A stretch of 64,000 nucleotides of DNA. Origin: Thiotrichales bacterium 19S3-11 (GTDB lineage Bacteria > Pseudomonadota > Gammaproteobacteria > Francisellales > Francisellaceae). The notes under the pieces were generated by a model. The model worked only from the letters and a program-made list of their open reading frames with translations, was not told the origin of the DNA and searched no databases. The stretch's first letter is position 1; every line of letters begins with the position of its first letter. Shown here piece after piece: positions 17,346 through 26,772 of the stretch. Both the position numbers and the translations under genes were made by a program. The stretch is taken from the NCBI GenBank assembly GCA_021713295.1, contig JAKJJU010000002.1:1-64000 (forward strand), given 5' to 3'.

Positions 17346-17484
17346 ACGCTATGTATGCAAAATCTTGACCAATTCTATTTTTCAATGCAATAATCAATTC
17401 ATTAGCTTATTAAACTAAGCCTATTCTATAGTGTAAACACAGATAAGCTTTTAGATAATTTATCTATGCAGAAGGAACCTGATC

Positions 17485-18603
17485 ATGTATGAAGAGGGTA
17501 AAGGTAAGCAAGGATGCTCAACTACTAGTGATGAACTCTATGAAGAGTTTTTATCGACCTGTGTTATTATTGAAGCAGATGAACCTAAAGAGATACAAAA
17601 AAGTGCATTAGAAATTAATGCTGGACATATAGAAGATTTATCACTTGTTGATATAATGCTAACTAATGGAGAAGTCATTGAGCTTATTTGTAAAAAAACA
17701 AATGCTATCGAAGCAATTGCTTACCTTGAACTTTCATTAAAACTACGTCAATCTGACTTTAGCAACATAATACCAAAACTTTATCAAATTCAAGTAATTG
17801 ATAACGATAATACAGAAGATCCAAGCATTATAAAAGCCGACCTCCCCATTCATGCATTAAATGACATATCAATTAGTGACTATCAAGCTATCATTGATGA
17901 TCTAAGGTCATTACACATAAATTATCCTAATCGTTTAACATTTAAGATTTATATCGAACAACTTCAAAGCATTTCTCAAGCGAATCTAGAACAAAAAAGC
18001 CTTGATGCTAAATTAGGGCATATTACCTATTCTGATAATGAAGCTGACTATAATATGCTGGAGAAGAAAAGTTGGCTAAATAAAACACAGATGTCACTTA
18101 ACGAATCATCTGCTCGCTTTAGTGGTGCTGCAAACTTTCAAATATCCAACTCGAGTAGTTTATTCTTACGCCTATTTAGTTATCCACGTAGTTATAGCAC
18201 GTTATATAATTATTTTAATCAACTTAATGTGCCAAATTTAGAAAAACTTAAACACCAATTACAAAACATTGCTTTATTTATTTTTCAAGAAGATGTTGCA
18301 GCAATTGGCTCTAGCTTATTTTATTATGGCGATCAAGTACGCTTAATTGACCTTGCTCACTATATGTCACCAAAGCCGTTTTCTCATTTAACTAAAGAAG
18401 CAGCTAATTATCATATCTATCATAAAAATTTATTATCTGCAATTAACGAACAAATTGAGATTCTTGAGCATATTATTACTCATAAAAGCTTAAATGTAAC
18501 GCCTCATTTAATTCATAGCGCACCACAATTGCCATTTCGCGCATTAGCAGAGGAAAATGCTCATGAAAGCAACCCTAATCAAGGTTATCCAGCAGAAAAA
18601 TGA
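17485..18603 (+). CDS. Second inositol polyphosphate kinase-like protein (paralogue)
   Basis: This 372-aa paralogue of the upstream gene starts MYEE with a GAAGGA site. The same motifs appear in order: NAGH near 45, Lys70/71 with Glu76...Tyr80, IIPKLYQI near 95, D174-A-K176-L-G178, SSARFSG near 208, and GSSLFYYGDQVRLIDLAH at 275-292. The N terminus has about 35 extra residues and there is no poly-Asn tract, so the two have diverged in their flanks but kept the catalytic signature. The Asp289-containing LID replaces the DFG-like metal site of typical kinases. Tandem position suggests duplication in place. Confidence 0.68.
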   Translation: MYEEGKGKQGCSTTSDELYEEFLSTCVIIEADEPKEIQKSALEINAGHIEDLSLVDIMLTNGEVIELICKKTNAIEAIAYLELSLKLRQSDFSNIIPKLYQIQVIDNDNTEDPSIIKADLPIHALNDISISDYQAIIDDLRSLHINYPNRLTFKIYIEQLQSISQANLEQKSLDAKLGHITYSDNEADYNMLEKKSWLNKTQMSLNESSARFSGAANFQISNSSSLFLRLFSYPRSYSTLYNYFNQLNVPNLEKLKHQLQNIALFIFQEDVAAIGSSLFYYGDQVRLIDLAHYMSPKPFSHLTKEAANYHIYHKNLLSAINEQIEILEHIITHKSLNVTPHLIHSAPQLPFRALAEENAHESNPNQGYPAEK

Positions 18604-18675
18604 TTGCTTACATTAATCTTGGAAGAATCAACATTTGATGATACCATCGATTTCTTAAGTTATAGGAACGGTATC

Positions 18676-19458
18676 ATGGTCATTATTTTATCGATTTTAG
18701 TTGGTTTTTTTGCAAGCTTTTTATCTAGTATTTTTGGTGGTGGCGCAGGCCTTATTACAGTCCCAGGCGTTTATTGGATCGTGGTGCATTTTTATGCTCA
18801 TACTGATGATGCAATGCAAATGACTTTAGCGACAGGCAGTGCAATGGCCATTCCTTTGGGATTAATGGCAACCTTACGACAAAGAAGATATAAAAATATT
18901 GACTATCCAATCTTAAAAAAAACCATTATCTCAATGAGTATTGGTGGGGTTTTAGGTGCACTTGTTATTTCAAACGTTGCCAGCCATTATGTTAAACTTT
19001 TCTTTGGAATTATGATTTTATTAACCGCCATCTGGATGTGGCGCTATAAAATCAACCTTTCTAAAACTTGGATGCCACACCCAATTACCTATAACTTAGC
19101 TGGCACTACACTTGGTACAATATCCACAGCTCTGGGTGTATCTGTCTTTACGGTACCTTTTTTATCTAAAGCAGGCCTTGATATTAAAAAAGCCATTGGC
19201 ACGTCAACTACCATTGTTTTTACCTACTCAACTTTAGCTGGTATTGCCTTTATTATTATTGGACTCTTTAAAACGGGCTCTTCTTTATCCCACATAGGCT
19301 ATTTAAATACAGTAATTTTTCTATCTGCTATTATTCCTTCATTAATCGGCAGTATTGTTGGTGTGAAATTAGTGCATGTCTTACCGCAAATTGTATTAAA
19401 ACGCTTATTTGTATTAATGATGTTTATTGTAGCGATTTTGATGTTGATACCTAAGTAA
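18676..19458 (+). CDS. TauE/SafE-family membrane transporter
   Basis: This 260-aa polytopic membrane protein has about eight hydrophobic segments, with the family signatures LVGFFASFLSSIFGGGAGL at the N terminus and a second repeat, TISTALGVSVFTVPFL..GLDIKKAIGTST. The family exports or imports small anions (sulfite, sulfoacetate, taurine-related) or other solutes; the substrate here is unknown. A TTG at 18604 directly after the preceding stop is possible, but the ATG at 18676 has a GGAA site and gives the normal family length. A related gene lies at 28877. Confidence 0.88.
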   Translation: MVIILSILVGFFASFLSSIFGGGAGLITVPGVYWIVVHFYAHTDDAMQMTLATGSAMAIPLGLMATLRQRRYKNIDYPILKKTIISMSIGGVLGALVISNVASHYVKLFFGIMILLTAIWMWRYKINLSKTWMPHPITYNLAGTTLGTISTALGVSVFTVPFLSKAGLDIKKAIGTSTTIVFTYSTLAGIAFIIIGLFKTGSSLSHIGYLNTVIFLSAIIPSLIGSIVGVKLVHVLPQIVLKRLFVLMMFIVAILMLIPK

Positions 19459-19461
19459 GAC

Positions 19462-20346
19462 TTACTGCACATAAACTGGCAAAGACTGCAAAATGGGATC
19501 TTGGTATGGAATCTTATCTGTCCTTACTTTTGAGCGCTTATCTGAGGCTTCTTTAATTGTAACAGGATAGTTTTGTCTCTGCGCTGTAATTAATGGCATG
19601 GTCATTGGCGTTAGGCGATAGCTTTTACCTTGATAAATATAAGCTCGATACGTTGAAAACTGATATCGCATAACTAATTTTTTATGCTCTGCTAGTGCAT
19701 CCAATACGTTTAAATCATGTGTAGTATAATTTAATGCACTGCCCTCTTGTGGATATTTTAAACGACTCGTTAAAATTCCCTTTAATTCAACTTTATCTAC
19801 TTTTCTACTTGTTACCATATCATGTTTTACAATTAAAACTTCTCTGACTGCTAGAGATAAATTTTCAGGTAATGGAATCTGGCGATATACCATTTTCCAA
19901 TTTATCCTTGGTTCAACTGTTTTTGCTTGAACATAGCGCTTATAGACTTCATCTTGAATTTCATTTCGTAATGGTACAGGTAATGCATTTTTTTCAATGA
20001 CTTGATATATTTGGGAAACAAGGTGCTTTATTTCTTGTTTTATTCGATTGATCTCAGTCACCACTTCTAATGCTTTTTGGTCATCAATATTAATACAGCC
20101 TGCTAATGATGTTGTCTCACCAGGCAATAAGTCATCTGTATAATGATAAGCTGTATATAACCTAAAGATCTTCTCTATTTCTAATGAACAATTTAACGCC
20201 ACAATAGATGCGTTACTTTTATAACTTGATAAATGTTCAAATAATTCATTTAACACCCCAAACGCATCAATAATTTGATATTTAAATTTATTTAAAGCTG
20301 TTAATTGATAGTCACTTAACGAGTCTAAAACAGACTTTCGCCCCAT
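19462..20346 (-). CDS. Tus-like replication terminus site-binding protein
   Basis: The 294-aa basic C-terminal half resembles E. coli Tus (309 aa): W.MVYRQIPLP near residue 150 against the Tus WVHRHLPG region, LTSRLKYPQ near 208 against Tus LEKSLKSPR, a Y.YQGKSYRLTPMTMPLITAQRQ block near 245 against Tus ARVWYKGDQ...CPTPLIALINR, and a final LPVYV. Tus binds Ter sites and blocks replication forks in one direction. The N-terminal half is helical and poorly matched. I found no convincing Ter site in the window. The call rests on recalled pattern similarity; an unrelated DNA-binding protein remains possible. It is convergent with the TauE gene, 3 bp away. Confidence 0.5.
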   Translation of the reverse strand: MGRKSVLDSLSDYQLTALNKFKYQIIDAFGVLNELFEHLSSYKSNASIVALNCSLEIEKIFRLYTAYHYTDDLLPGETTSLAGCINIDDQKALEVVTEINRIKQEIKHLVSQIYQVIEKNALPVPLRNEIQDEVYKRYVQAKTVEPRINWKMVYRQIPLPENLSLAVREVLIVKHDMVTSRKVDKVELKGILTSRLKYPQEGSALNYTTHDLNVLDALAEHKKLVMRYQFSTYRAYIYQGKSYRLTPMTMPLITAQRQNYPVTIKEASDKRSKVRTDKIPYQDPILQSLPVYVQ

Positions 20347-20367
20347 GGTATCTCCTTATTAATCAAA

Positions 20368-20778
20368 CTAAACAACAGCCTCTTCTTTCTGATATGATTT
20401 AAATGCTTCTGGCACAAAAAAGCGTCGCTTACCTAAATAGACCTCAACACAAGTTGCAGTTAAATTCGCCTTGACAATTAAACTTCCATTATCATGGTAA
20501 ATACGCTGCTCAATGAGAATTTTTATCGGCCCATCTACAATGGGTCTTGTCAAAATATAAAATCGATCATTTAATCTAAGGCTTTGCTTAAAAGAAAGAT
20601 TCGCATCTGCGAGAATTAAATTTTTTCCTTCCTGTGACCAAGCAACAAAATCAATTCTTAAAACCGTTTCTAAGAAATGGATCCGAGCTCGATCAAGATA
20701 AGCATAATATCGCACATTATTTACAATTCCCTGGCCATCAACATCATGTGGCTGAACTTGAAAGTCAATTCGTTGCAT
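20368..20778 (-). CDS. YbgC/4-hydroxybenzoyl-CoA thioesterase-family protein
   Basis: This is a 136-aa hotdog-fold acyl-CoA thioesterase. The active-site pattern HDVDGQGIVNNVRYYAYLDRAR near residues 11-32 matches the 4HBT signature, with Asp/Gly-x-Val-x-Asn-x-x-Tyr. The substrate acyl-CoA is unknown. It is not in a tol-pal cluster, so it is unlikely to be the Tol-associated YbgC. It lies just upstream of the Tus-like gene on the same strand (21-base gap), so the two may be co-transcribed. Confidence 0.88.
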   Translation of the reverse strand: MQRIDFQVQPHDVDGQGIVNNVRYYAYLDRARIHFLETVLRIDFVAWSQEGKNLILADANLSFKQSLRLNDRFYILTRPIVDGPIKILIEQRIYHDNGSLIVKANLTATCVEVYLGKRRFFVPEAFKSYQKEEAVV

Positions 20779-20930
20779 CAGTCCTTGTCTCCCTTTTTAT
20801 TTCCCTAAATATTATTGCAGCAAAATTTTTGCCTAATTGCAAATTATTGCTTTAAATTCCCTTTAAAAATAATCGGACTAAAATTACTCACACATAGTAA
20901 GTTATAGATTAATTTATCAAAGAAGCAATA

Positions 20931-22088
20931 TTATTTACTTTTTTTATTGCTTGATAAAACTGTACGCATCAACATCAGTAGTGAGCCTTTAATTGGCAAA
21001 TAAGGTTTTGTTGAAATTGAAAATACACCAATGTTTTCAGATGGTGCCAGTATCATCCACGAAGTAAAACCACTGGCCCAGCCATTTTTAGTTAATATCA
21101 TTGGCAAGCCATTATATTCATTATCAACTTCCCATCCTAATGCTAAACCTGAACTAGCAAATGTAATTCCATTATCTAACTGATGTCGATTTATATGGGT
21201 TTTATGTGCTATATGGTTTGCTCTTTCATATTTTTTAGTTGTGATATTTAAATTATATTTAATAAATTTTAACAAATCATTAGCCGTAGAATAAATACCA
21301 CCACTTGGTTGATCAAAATTAAACGACTCATCTGGTTTAAATATTTTACCACTCATCCAATAACTTGTCGCTTCACGTATTTGTTGTGATTCATCCAGTG
21401 TTGTAGTTGTATCTATCATATTAAGTCTTTTATTAATGTATTTATCAACTAGTTCAGAATATGAAATTTTCTCTTTATATGCTAATGCATTACCCAATAG
21501 CCCAAATCCAATATTAGAATATTGATAATGCGTACCTGGCGCTTTAGTTAATTTATATTGTGATAACCACTGATAAGCACGACTCGCATCAAAAGGTTCA
21601 TTTGGATGATATTTTGTAGGATCTTTAATATGTACAATTTCAAGTGGTAATCCAGCAGTATAAGTTGCTAAATCAAGCAATGTGATTGGTTTACCTTTAA
21701 AGGTTGGAACGATAACTGGGGGCGGTACATAATTAGATAAATTATCCATTAATGAAACTTTCTTTTCTTGAATCATCATAGAAAAAATCGCTGTTGTTAT
21801 TACTTTTGAAAGCGAGCCTATTTGCCATACCGTATCACCAGTTGGACGCAATCCACTGTTCTTAGCAACTTCTCCACAACTGAATAATTGCGTTTTATTT
21901 TTGTAAACAATACCTACTATTAATCCAGGAACACCACTCATTTGAAAATTCATATCAAGCATTATTGTAATAGGTTTTGCAGGAATTGATGGGTCATCAT
22001 TTTTTAATGCCACACAAGACAAATTATTCGCCCATGCAGAGGATATTATCACCATCATTAACAAAATAAATACTAGTAACTTCCTCAT
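20931..22088 (-). CDS. Class C beta-lactamase-fold serine hydrolase, secreted
   Basis: This is a 385-aa protein with a signal peptide (cleavage near AWA, residue 20) and the penicillin-recognising fold: S-x-x-K as GSLSKV near residue 92, Y-S-N as YQYSN near 195, and TKNGWASGF near 335 in place of K-T-G. The order and length match AmpC-like beta-lactamases, although the family also includes peptidases and esterases. Lactam resistance cannot be claimed from motifs alone. No ampR-like gene is adjacent. Start at the ATG at 22088. Confidence 0.85.
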   Translation of the reverse strand: MRKLLVFILLMMVIISSAWANNLSCVALKNDDPSIPAKPITIMLDMNFQMSGVPGLIVGIVYKNKTQLFSCGEVAKNSGLRPTGDTVWQIGSLSKVITTAIFSMMIQEKKVSLMDNLSNYVPPPVIVPTFKGKPITLLDLATYTAGLPLEIVHIKDPTKYHPNEPFDASRAYQWLSQYKLTKAPGTHYQYSNIGFGLLGNALAYKEKISYSELVDKYINKRLNMIDTTTTLDESQQIREATSYWMSGKIFKPDESFNFDQPSGGIYSTANDLLKFIKYNLNITTKKYERANHIAHKTHINRHQLDNGITFASSGLALGWEVDNEYNGLPMILTKNGWASGFTSWMILAPSENIGVFSISTKPYLPIKGSLLMLMRTVLSSNKKSK

Positions 22089-22222
22089 ATACACCCACTC
22101 TTATTTTAATTAAAGACATATTAAGCTTAGTAATAAATATCTTAAAAGTGTACCGTCAAATATCCGACAATTCAATTTAGTCAAAATAACACATTTATAA
22201 CATCAAATTTTACTTTTCATCT

Positions 22223-24325
22223 TTATTGATTAATTAAAGCAATATAATCTTTAAACAGCTTACCAGAAGGCGAAAACCGATTGATTAGTTTTGGCAATTT
22301 TTGTTCACTTGTAAGCTCAGTAATATGTTCTAAATGTTCACAAACACAATGATAATTCATCTCATATAAAAACCGCACTGAATTAGTCGCTTTTAGATCA
22401 TAAGGGAAACCTTTTCTTTTACTTTGATACCACTGATTTAATTTTAATTGATCATTCCCACCAACGATTCTTAAATTTTCTTTAGCTCTAGTTATAGCCA
22501 CATAAAACAGTCGCCGCTCACTCTCTTCAGATAAATAATGCTCACCAGCGCCAAAAAACGCACTTTCAGTTGCATCTAAAAGAATGACGTTTGACCACTC
22601 TAAGCCTTTCGCTCGGTGTATTGATAATACACAAACCCCATCTGTATGAATTTCATCAGAAGATGCTTTTTGTTTTAACTCAAGAAAATGCATTAAAAAA
22701 TTAGTTGCATCTAATTGCACTGCTTGTGCATATTGCTCAATTGCTTCACAAATGCAGTTATTATCATAAGCTTCAGTTAAACCATACTGTTTTGATTTAA
22801 AATAATAATCATATTCTAAAGTTTCAATGATTTTATTGAGTAATTTAGCTGCATTAATCTGACCATTGCTAGATACTAATTCTTGCCATAAATAGCTACG
22901 CATACGAATGCGCTCAGACTGGAAAGGTTTTAATGAATAATTAGCTGAGAGCCTTAATAAGACCTGAGCACCTTCTTTCGGATGTTGTGCAACTTGATTA
23001 ATCACCGTTTCTAACATAGTTTGACGCAAATAAAGTGAAGGACAAAGTAACATTGCACGTAGATAGGTTTTTCTTTCTTGTAAATTTAGCTGATCAAAAA
23101 ATGCTGCATTAGATACTAATGCTAAATGTCCAATAAGGGAAAGGGTTACCTGTGCATGTGTAACGCCTTCATTACCTAAAATTTGATAAGGTAATTTATG
23201 CTTAAGACAAGCTAACTCAAATAAAGCTGCAGAACTATACTTCCTTACCAAAACGGCAATATCACCCAATGAATTATCTGGCTTAGCTTTAAGCCACTGA
23301 TCAATCACTCCTGGAAGTTGATCTATACTATGATTAAAACTTATTTCAATCTCTGTTTTAGGCGTAATTTGATGTGAAATACACAGGTTTTTTAAACGTT
23401 GTTTATTTTGTGTAATAATATAATTTGCTGCTAATGATAGCCTATGACCATAGCGAAATGTATTTGATAGCTTATAATGAACAACCTCTCCAAACTCTTT
23501 TACAAACCCTCTGAGCATATAATAAGGTTTTGATCCTCGCCACTCATAGATTGTCTGATCAACATCACCAACAACCATAATTTCTGTTGCTTCATTAACA
23601 AACAGTTTAATTAAACTTTGTTGAACTGCATTAATATCTTGATACTCATCAATAATAATATACGGATAACGCCACGGTATTTCTTCTTTTAAGTTAGGGT
23701 TAGCTGATATAAGTTTAATTGGCTCATAAATTAAATCATCAAAAGTACGTAATTTTTCTGATAGTCTTAAGCTTTCATACTGCAAGAAAAATGCTTTTAA
23801 TACTAATTTCTCTTTTTTAGTTAATTTAATATTAAAATCGTCAGCGCCTTCATTTTCAATGAGCTGGCATTGGGTATCTGATTTAATTAAGGTTAAATAG
23901 TTTTCATGCTGATCAATTAACTCTGAGTCAATATCGCAAGCTAATTTACCCTCTTTTTTTAAAGTCTCTAATGCAGTTTGAATTAATTTTCGATATTGCC
24001 AATTTTGTGTAATCAGTTGGTCATTTTTTAATTGGTTTTTTTTAACGAACAATCGTGTCAATGCATAACCTAAACCATGAAACGTTTTAACCTGAACTAA
24101 ATGACCAATAGCACCGACAACTGCTGATAGTCTTTTTTGAAAGTCCAATTGCGCAGATTTATTATACATCACCACTAAAATTTCATCAGGCTTTACCCCC
24201 TGATCAATTAAATACTTAATTCTAAGAACCATTGTTTGCGTTTTGCCACTGCCGGCAACCGCTGAGACAATCGCATGACCCGCATCATGTGCAACTACCT
24301 GTTTTTGCTCACTTGTTAATTCCAT
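22223..24325 (-). CDS. UvrD/Rep-family ATP-dependent DNA helicase
   Basis: This 700-aa SF1A helicase has the Q motif LTSEQKQVVAH, Walker A AVAGSGKTQTM at residues 21-31, VKTFHGLGY, Walker B IIIDEYQDIN, GDVDQTIYEWRG, SNTFRYG, the late motif VLSIHRAKGLEW, and RRLFYVAITRAKENL. It unwinds DNA 3' to 5' in repair or restart. The length and C terminus fit neither UvrD nor Rep exactly, so I leave the symbol blank. It is followed by a small membrane-protein gene on its upstream side. Confidence 0.93.
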   Translation of the reverse strand: MELTSEQKQVVAHDAGHAIVSAVAGSGKTQTMVLRIKYLIDQGVKPDEILVVMYNKSAQLDFQKRLSAVVGAIGHLVQVKTFHGLGYALTRLFVKKNQLKNDQLITQNWQYRKLIQTALETLKKEGKLACDIDSELIDQHENYLTLIKSDTQCQLIENEGADDFNIKLTKKEKLVLKAFFLQYESLRLSEKLRTFDDLIYEPIKLISANPNLKEEIPWRYPYIIIDEYQDINAVQQSLIKLFVNEATEIMVVGDVDQTIYEWRGSKPYYMLRGFVKEFGEVVHYKLSNTFRYGHRLSLAANYIITQNKQRLKNLCISHQITPKTEIEISFNHSIDQLPGVIDQWLKAKPDNSLGDIAVLVRKYSSAALFELACLKHKLPYQILGNEGVTHAQVTLSLIGHLALVSNAAFFDQLNLQERKTYLRAMLLCPSLYLRQTMLETVINQVAQHPKEGAQVLLRLSANYSLKPFQSERIRMRSYLWQELVSSNGQINAAKLLNKIIETLEYDYYFKSKQYGLTEAYDNNCICEAIEQYAQAVQLDATNFLMHFLELKQKASSDEIHTDGVCVLSIHRAKGLEWSNVILLDATESAFFGAGEHYLSEESERRLFYVAITRAKENLRIVGGNDQLKLNQWYQSKRKGFPYDLKATNSVRFLYEMNYHCVCEHLEHITELTSEQKLPKLINRFSPSGKLFKDYIALINQ

Positions 24326-24341
24326 TTTTATTTATGCATAG

Positions 24342-24683
24342 TTATTGTTTTAAAATTTGCTTTATTAAACCTTTAATTAATTTCCAGAGCAAGCTTATAT
24401 TACCAATTAATAGATCCCAAAGAAAAATAATAATCTCTTTTGTATCAAAAAATAATTGCTTAAAGTAAATAAAAAGAGAAACCTTATTCAAAGAAACAAG
24501 CGCTCTTAATGGCCAAAATAGCCAAATGAAGCTGATAAGAAATAATATCCATATGCCCATTGACCCAACCGGCACACGATAACCACTTAACCAAAGTAAA
24601 AATGCAACAGGTATGACAATAACCATCACAAAAAGAATAAATACATTAAACGCTAAGTATGCCATTTTTGTTACCATTTTCAC
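24342..24683 (-). CDS. Small membrane protein, unknown
   Basis: This 113-aa protein has two strong hydrophobic segments (about residues 8-32 and 42-60) and an amphipathic C-terminal half rich in Leu, Ile and Lys. No family is recognised. It uses a GTG start with an AAGGA site 9 bases upstream. It lies 16 bases upstream of the helicase gene on the same strand, probably in one transcript. Confidence 0.6.
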   Translation of the reverse strand: MKMVTKMAYLAFNVFILFVMVIVIPVAFLLWLSGYRVPVGSMGIWILFLISFIWLFWPLRALVSLNKVSLFIYFKQLFFDTKEIIIFLWDLLIGNISLLWKLIKGLIKQILKQ

Positions 24684-24845
24684 GCAATAAAATCCTTATG
24701 TGAATTATCTAACTATGATTTCTAAACCAGCATACTTTAGTTTAGCAAATTTACTCAAATGTGCTTAAATGTTGTACAAAAATGAAAACATGTCATTGAA
24801 ATAAGCAAGATGCTCTTATAGAATAGCCCTCTGTGATTAATTATT

Positions 24846-25220
24846 ATGAGAAAAAACATGACGCAATCAAATGAGAAAAATTCAAAAAACATATTAACTA
24901 TTGCATTAGAATCCTTAGATGATTTACGCGCTGAAAATGTATCGACCATGTTAGTTGAACATATTACCGACATGATGGAATATATTGTTATTGCAACGGC
25001 TACCTCGCGCCAACATGCTATATCACTTGGCAAACACGTTAAAGAGCAAGCCAAACACCAATCTGTTGAAATATTAGGCATGGAAGGTTTAGATAATGGT
25101 GAGTGGATACTCATTGATTTAGGTGATGTTGTTGTACATATTATGCTTGAAGCAACACGCACTTATTATGAATTAGAAAAATTATGGGATATCCCTCGCT
25201 TAAAAGCTAATGAAGGATAA
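24846..25220 (+). CDS. rsfS: Ribosome silencing factor RsfS
   Basis: This 124-aa protein of the Iojap/RsfS family binds ribosomal protein uL14 and stops subunit joining in starved cells. Visible signatures: ALESLDDLRAENV, MEYIVIATATSRQHA, GEWILIDLGDVVVHIM, and the C-terminal YYELEKLW. In many Gammaproteobacteria it lies with nadD and rlmH; neither is here, so it is an isolated gene. Confidence 0.95.
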   Translation: MRKNMTQSNEKNSKNILTIALESLDDLRAENVSTMLVEHITDMMEYIVIATATSRQHAISLGKHVKEQAKHQSVEILGMEGLDNGEWILIDLGDVVVHIMLEATRTYYELEKLWDIPRLKANEG

Positions 25221-25399
25221 AATCATAGCGACTCAAATGAATAGAAACGTTTTTCTAAAAAATTTTCTATTTCTTTAAGTTAAATATGACATATATCAAA
25301 AATCATATTTTTAGATATTGTATTTATATTGCAACTTGATATCTTGGCATTGAAATTTAGTTAAAAACAAAATTCATCCAATTATTTAAGGAGCATACA

Positions 25400-26077
25400 A
25401 TGTCAAATTTTAAAAAATCGATTATTGCAATCTTAACTGGCATTACTGCAACTACAGCATCTCAAGTTGCGCTTGCACAATCGAACGACACACAAAATAC
25501 AACAGCTACAACTTCATCTGATAATTTTAGTCATTGGCAAATACGTGCCAGAGGCATTTGGGTTGTACCAATTGTTAGCAGTACAGAGATTCAAGCAGCT
25601 CCTGTTAAGGTTGAAAGCATCTCCAATGCCGTTGTTCCTGAAATCGATATCAATTACTTTTTTACCCCTCACATCTCAACTGAACTGATCCTTGCTACAA
25701 CTAAAAACTCAGTTAATGGTTCAAATGGCACTGATTTAGGAAGCGTATGGTTACTACCTCCAACATTAACTGTATTATACCATTTTATGCCTGACTACTG
25801 GATTAGCCCTTATGCTGGTGCAGGCATTAACTATACCTTCTTTTATAATGTCAAATCTGGTGATGTTAGCGATATTCATTATGACAATACGTTTGGATTT
25901 GCCCTACAAGCCGGTGTGGACTTTAATATTAATAGCCACTGGTCTTTCAACTTAGATGTTAAAAAACTCTTTATTAATACCGATGCGCACGTTGATCTTG
26001 GTAGTGGTATGAATCAAACGCTTAATGTTACCATTAATCCTTGGATTTTTGGTGCTGGTATTGGTTATAAGTTTTAA
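25400..26077 (+). CDS. OmpW-family outer membrane protein
   Basis: The 225-aa protein has a signal peptide (cleavage after ALA near residue 26) and alternating beta-strand sequence ending in Phe (IGYKF), as expected for an outer membrane barrel. The blocks WLLPPTLTVLYHF and PYAGAGINYTFFY match OmpW, an 8-stranded small porin. An AAGGAG site lies before the ATG. Its stop codon overlaps that of the convergent racemase gene by 4 bases. Confidence 0.9.
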   Translation: MSNFKKSIIAILTGITATTASQVALAQSNDTQNTTATTSSDNFSHWQIRARGIWVVPIVSSTEIQAAPVKVESISNAVVPEIDINYFFTPHISTELILATTKNSVNGSNGTDLGSVWLLPPTLTVLYHFMPDYWISPYAGAGINYTFFYNVKSGDVSDIHYDNTFGFALQAGVDFNINSHWSFNLDVKKLFINTDAHVDLGSGMNQTLNVTINPWIFGAGIGYKF

Positions 26078-26766
26078 ATAATTTCCAGCTGAATAAGCTT
26101 TACCTTCAACAAATTTAACATTTCTAAACTAGGCTCAATTAATTCAATAGTAACCTGACTATCTATTAGCATTTTTTCTAATTGCAAATGAAAATAACTA
26201 AAATGCGTACAGCCTAATATGACAGATTCTGCCCCCTTTTGAGCCATAATTTCTAACTGCAAAATCAAACCATGCTTAAAAATTAAAGTTTCACAAGATA
26301 AATTATTTTCAATATCATCAACCAGATCTAAACAGCCAATACCATTAACATATTTTAGCGATGCACTTTGTTTATATAGAAATTGCTCAATTCTACCAGC
26401 ACTTTGTGTATTAGCTGCTAATAAACCAATATGGTTTAAACCTTTGATTTTATCTAAATAACCATCTAAAGGCGAAATAATACTCAGCTTAAGTATTTGA
26501 GATAGCTTTTTCAAATCAATAGCAATACTTAGAGAATTACAATAAATAAAGATAATGGCTTGATTAAGCTTATATTGATGTAATACTAAGTGAATTTTCT
26601 CTAACACAACATCAAAAAGTAATGCTGGATTATTTTGCAACTGAGTTTGTTGGTATGGACTCTCTGAAATAGGACAGGCAATTGAGTTAAAATCATAGGT
26701 TTTTAATAAATTAACCCCCATATCAGCATCAACTTTAGTTCCTGCTACAACAATTATCTTTTGCAT
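26074..26766 (-). CDS. Aspartate/glutamate racemase-family protein
   Basis: The 230-aa product has the two cysteine motifs of the Asp/Glu racemase superfamily: YCNSLS near residue 77 and LGCTHFSYF near 190, plus HIGLLAA near 116. The sequence is far from canonical MurI, with fewer of its conserved glycines, so it may be a MurI replacement, an aspartate racemase or a hydantoin-racemase-like enzyme. It follows the DinG-type helicase gene by 6 bases, likely in one operon. Confidence 0.75.
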   Translation of the reverse strand: MQKIIVVAGTKVDADMGVNLLKTYDFNSIACPISESPYQQTQLQNNPALLFDVVLEKIHLVLHQYKLNQAIIFIYCNSLSIAIDLKKLSQILKLSIISPLDGYLDKIKGLNHIGLLAANTQSAGRIEQFLYKQSASLKYVNGIGCLDLVDDIENNLSCETLIFKHGLILQLEIMAQKGAESVILGCTHFSYFHLQLEKMLIDSQVTIELIEPSLEMLNLLKVKLIQLEII

Positions 26767-26772
26767 ATTAAT

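Noticed and set aside
20931-22088. Acquired AmpC resistance gene
   Set aside because: Its motifs fit the broad class C fold, but there is no AmpR, integron or mobile element, and the KTG triad is replaced by KNG, so a resistance role is not supported.
24769-24776. ATGTTGTA match resembling the Ter core bound by Tus
   Set aside because: Only the core fits; the flanks differ from the consensus, and a similar match at 44938 is just as weak. AT-rich DNA gives these by chance.
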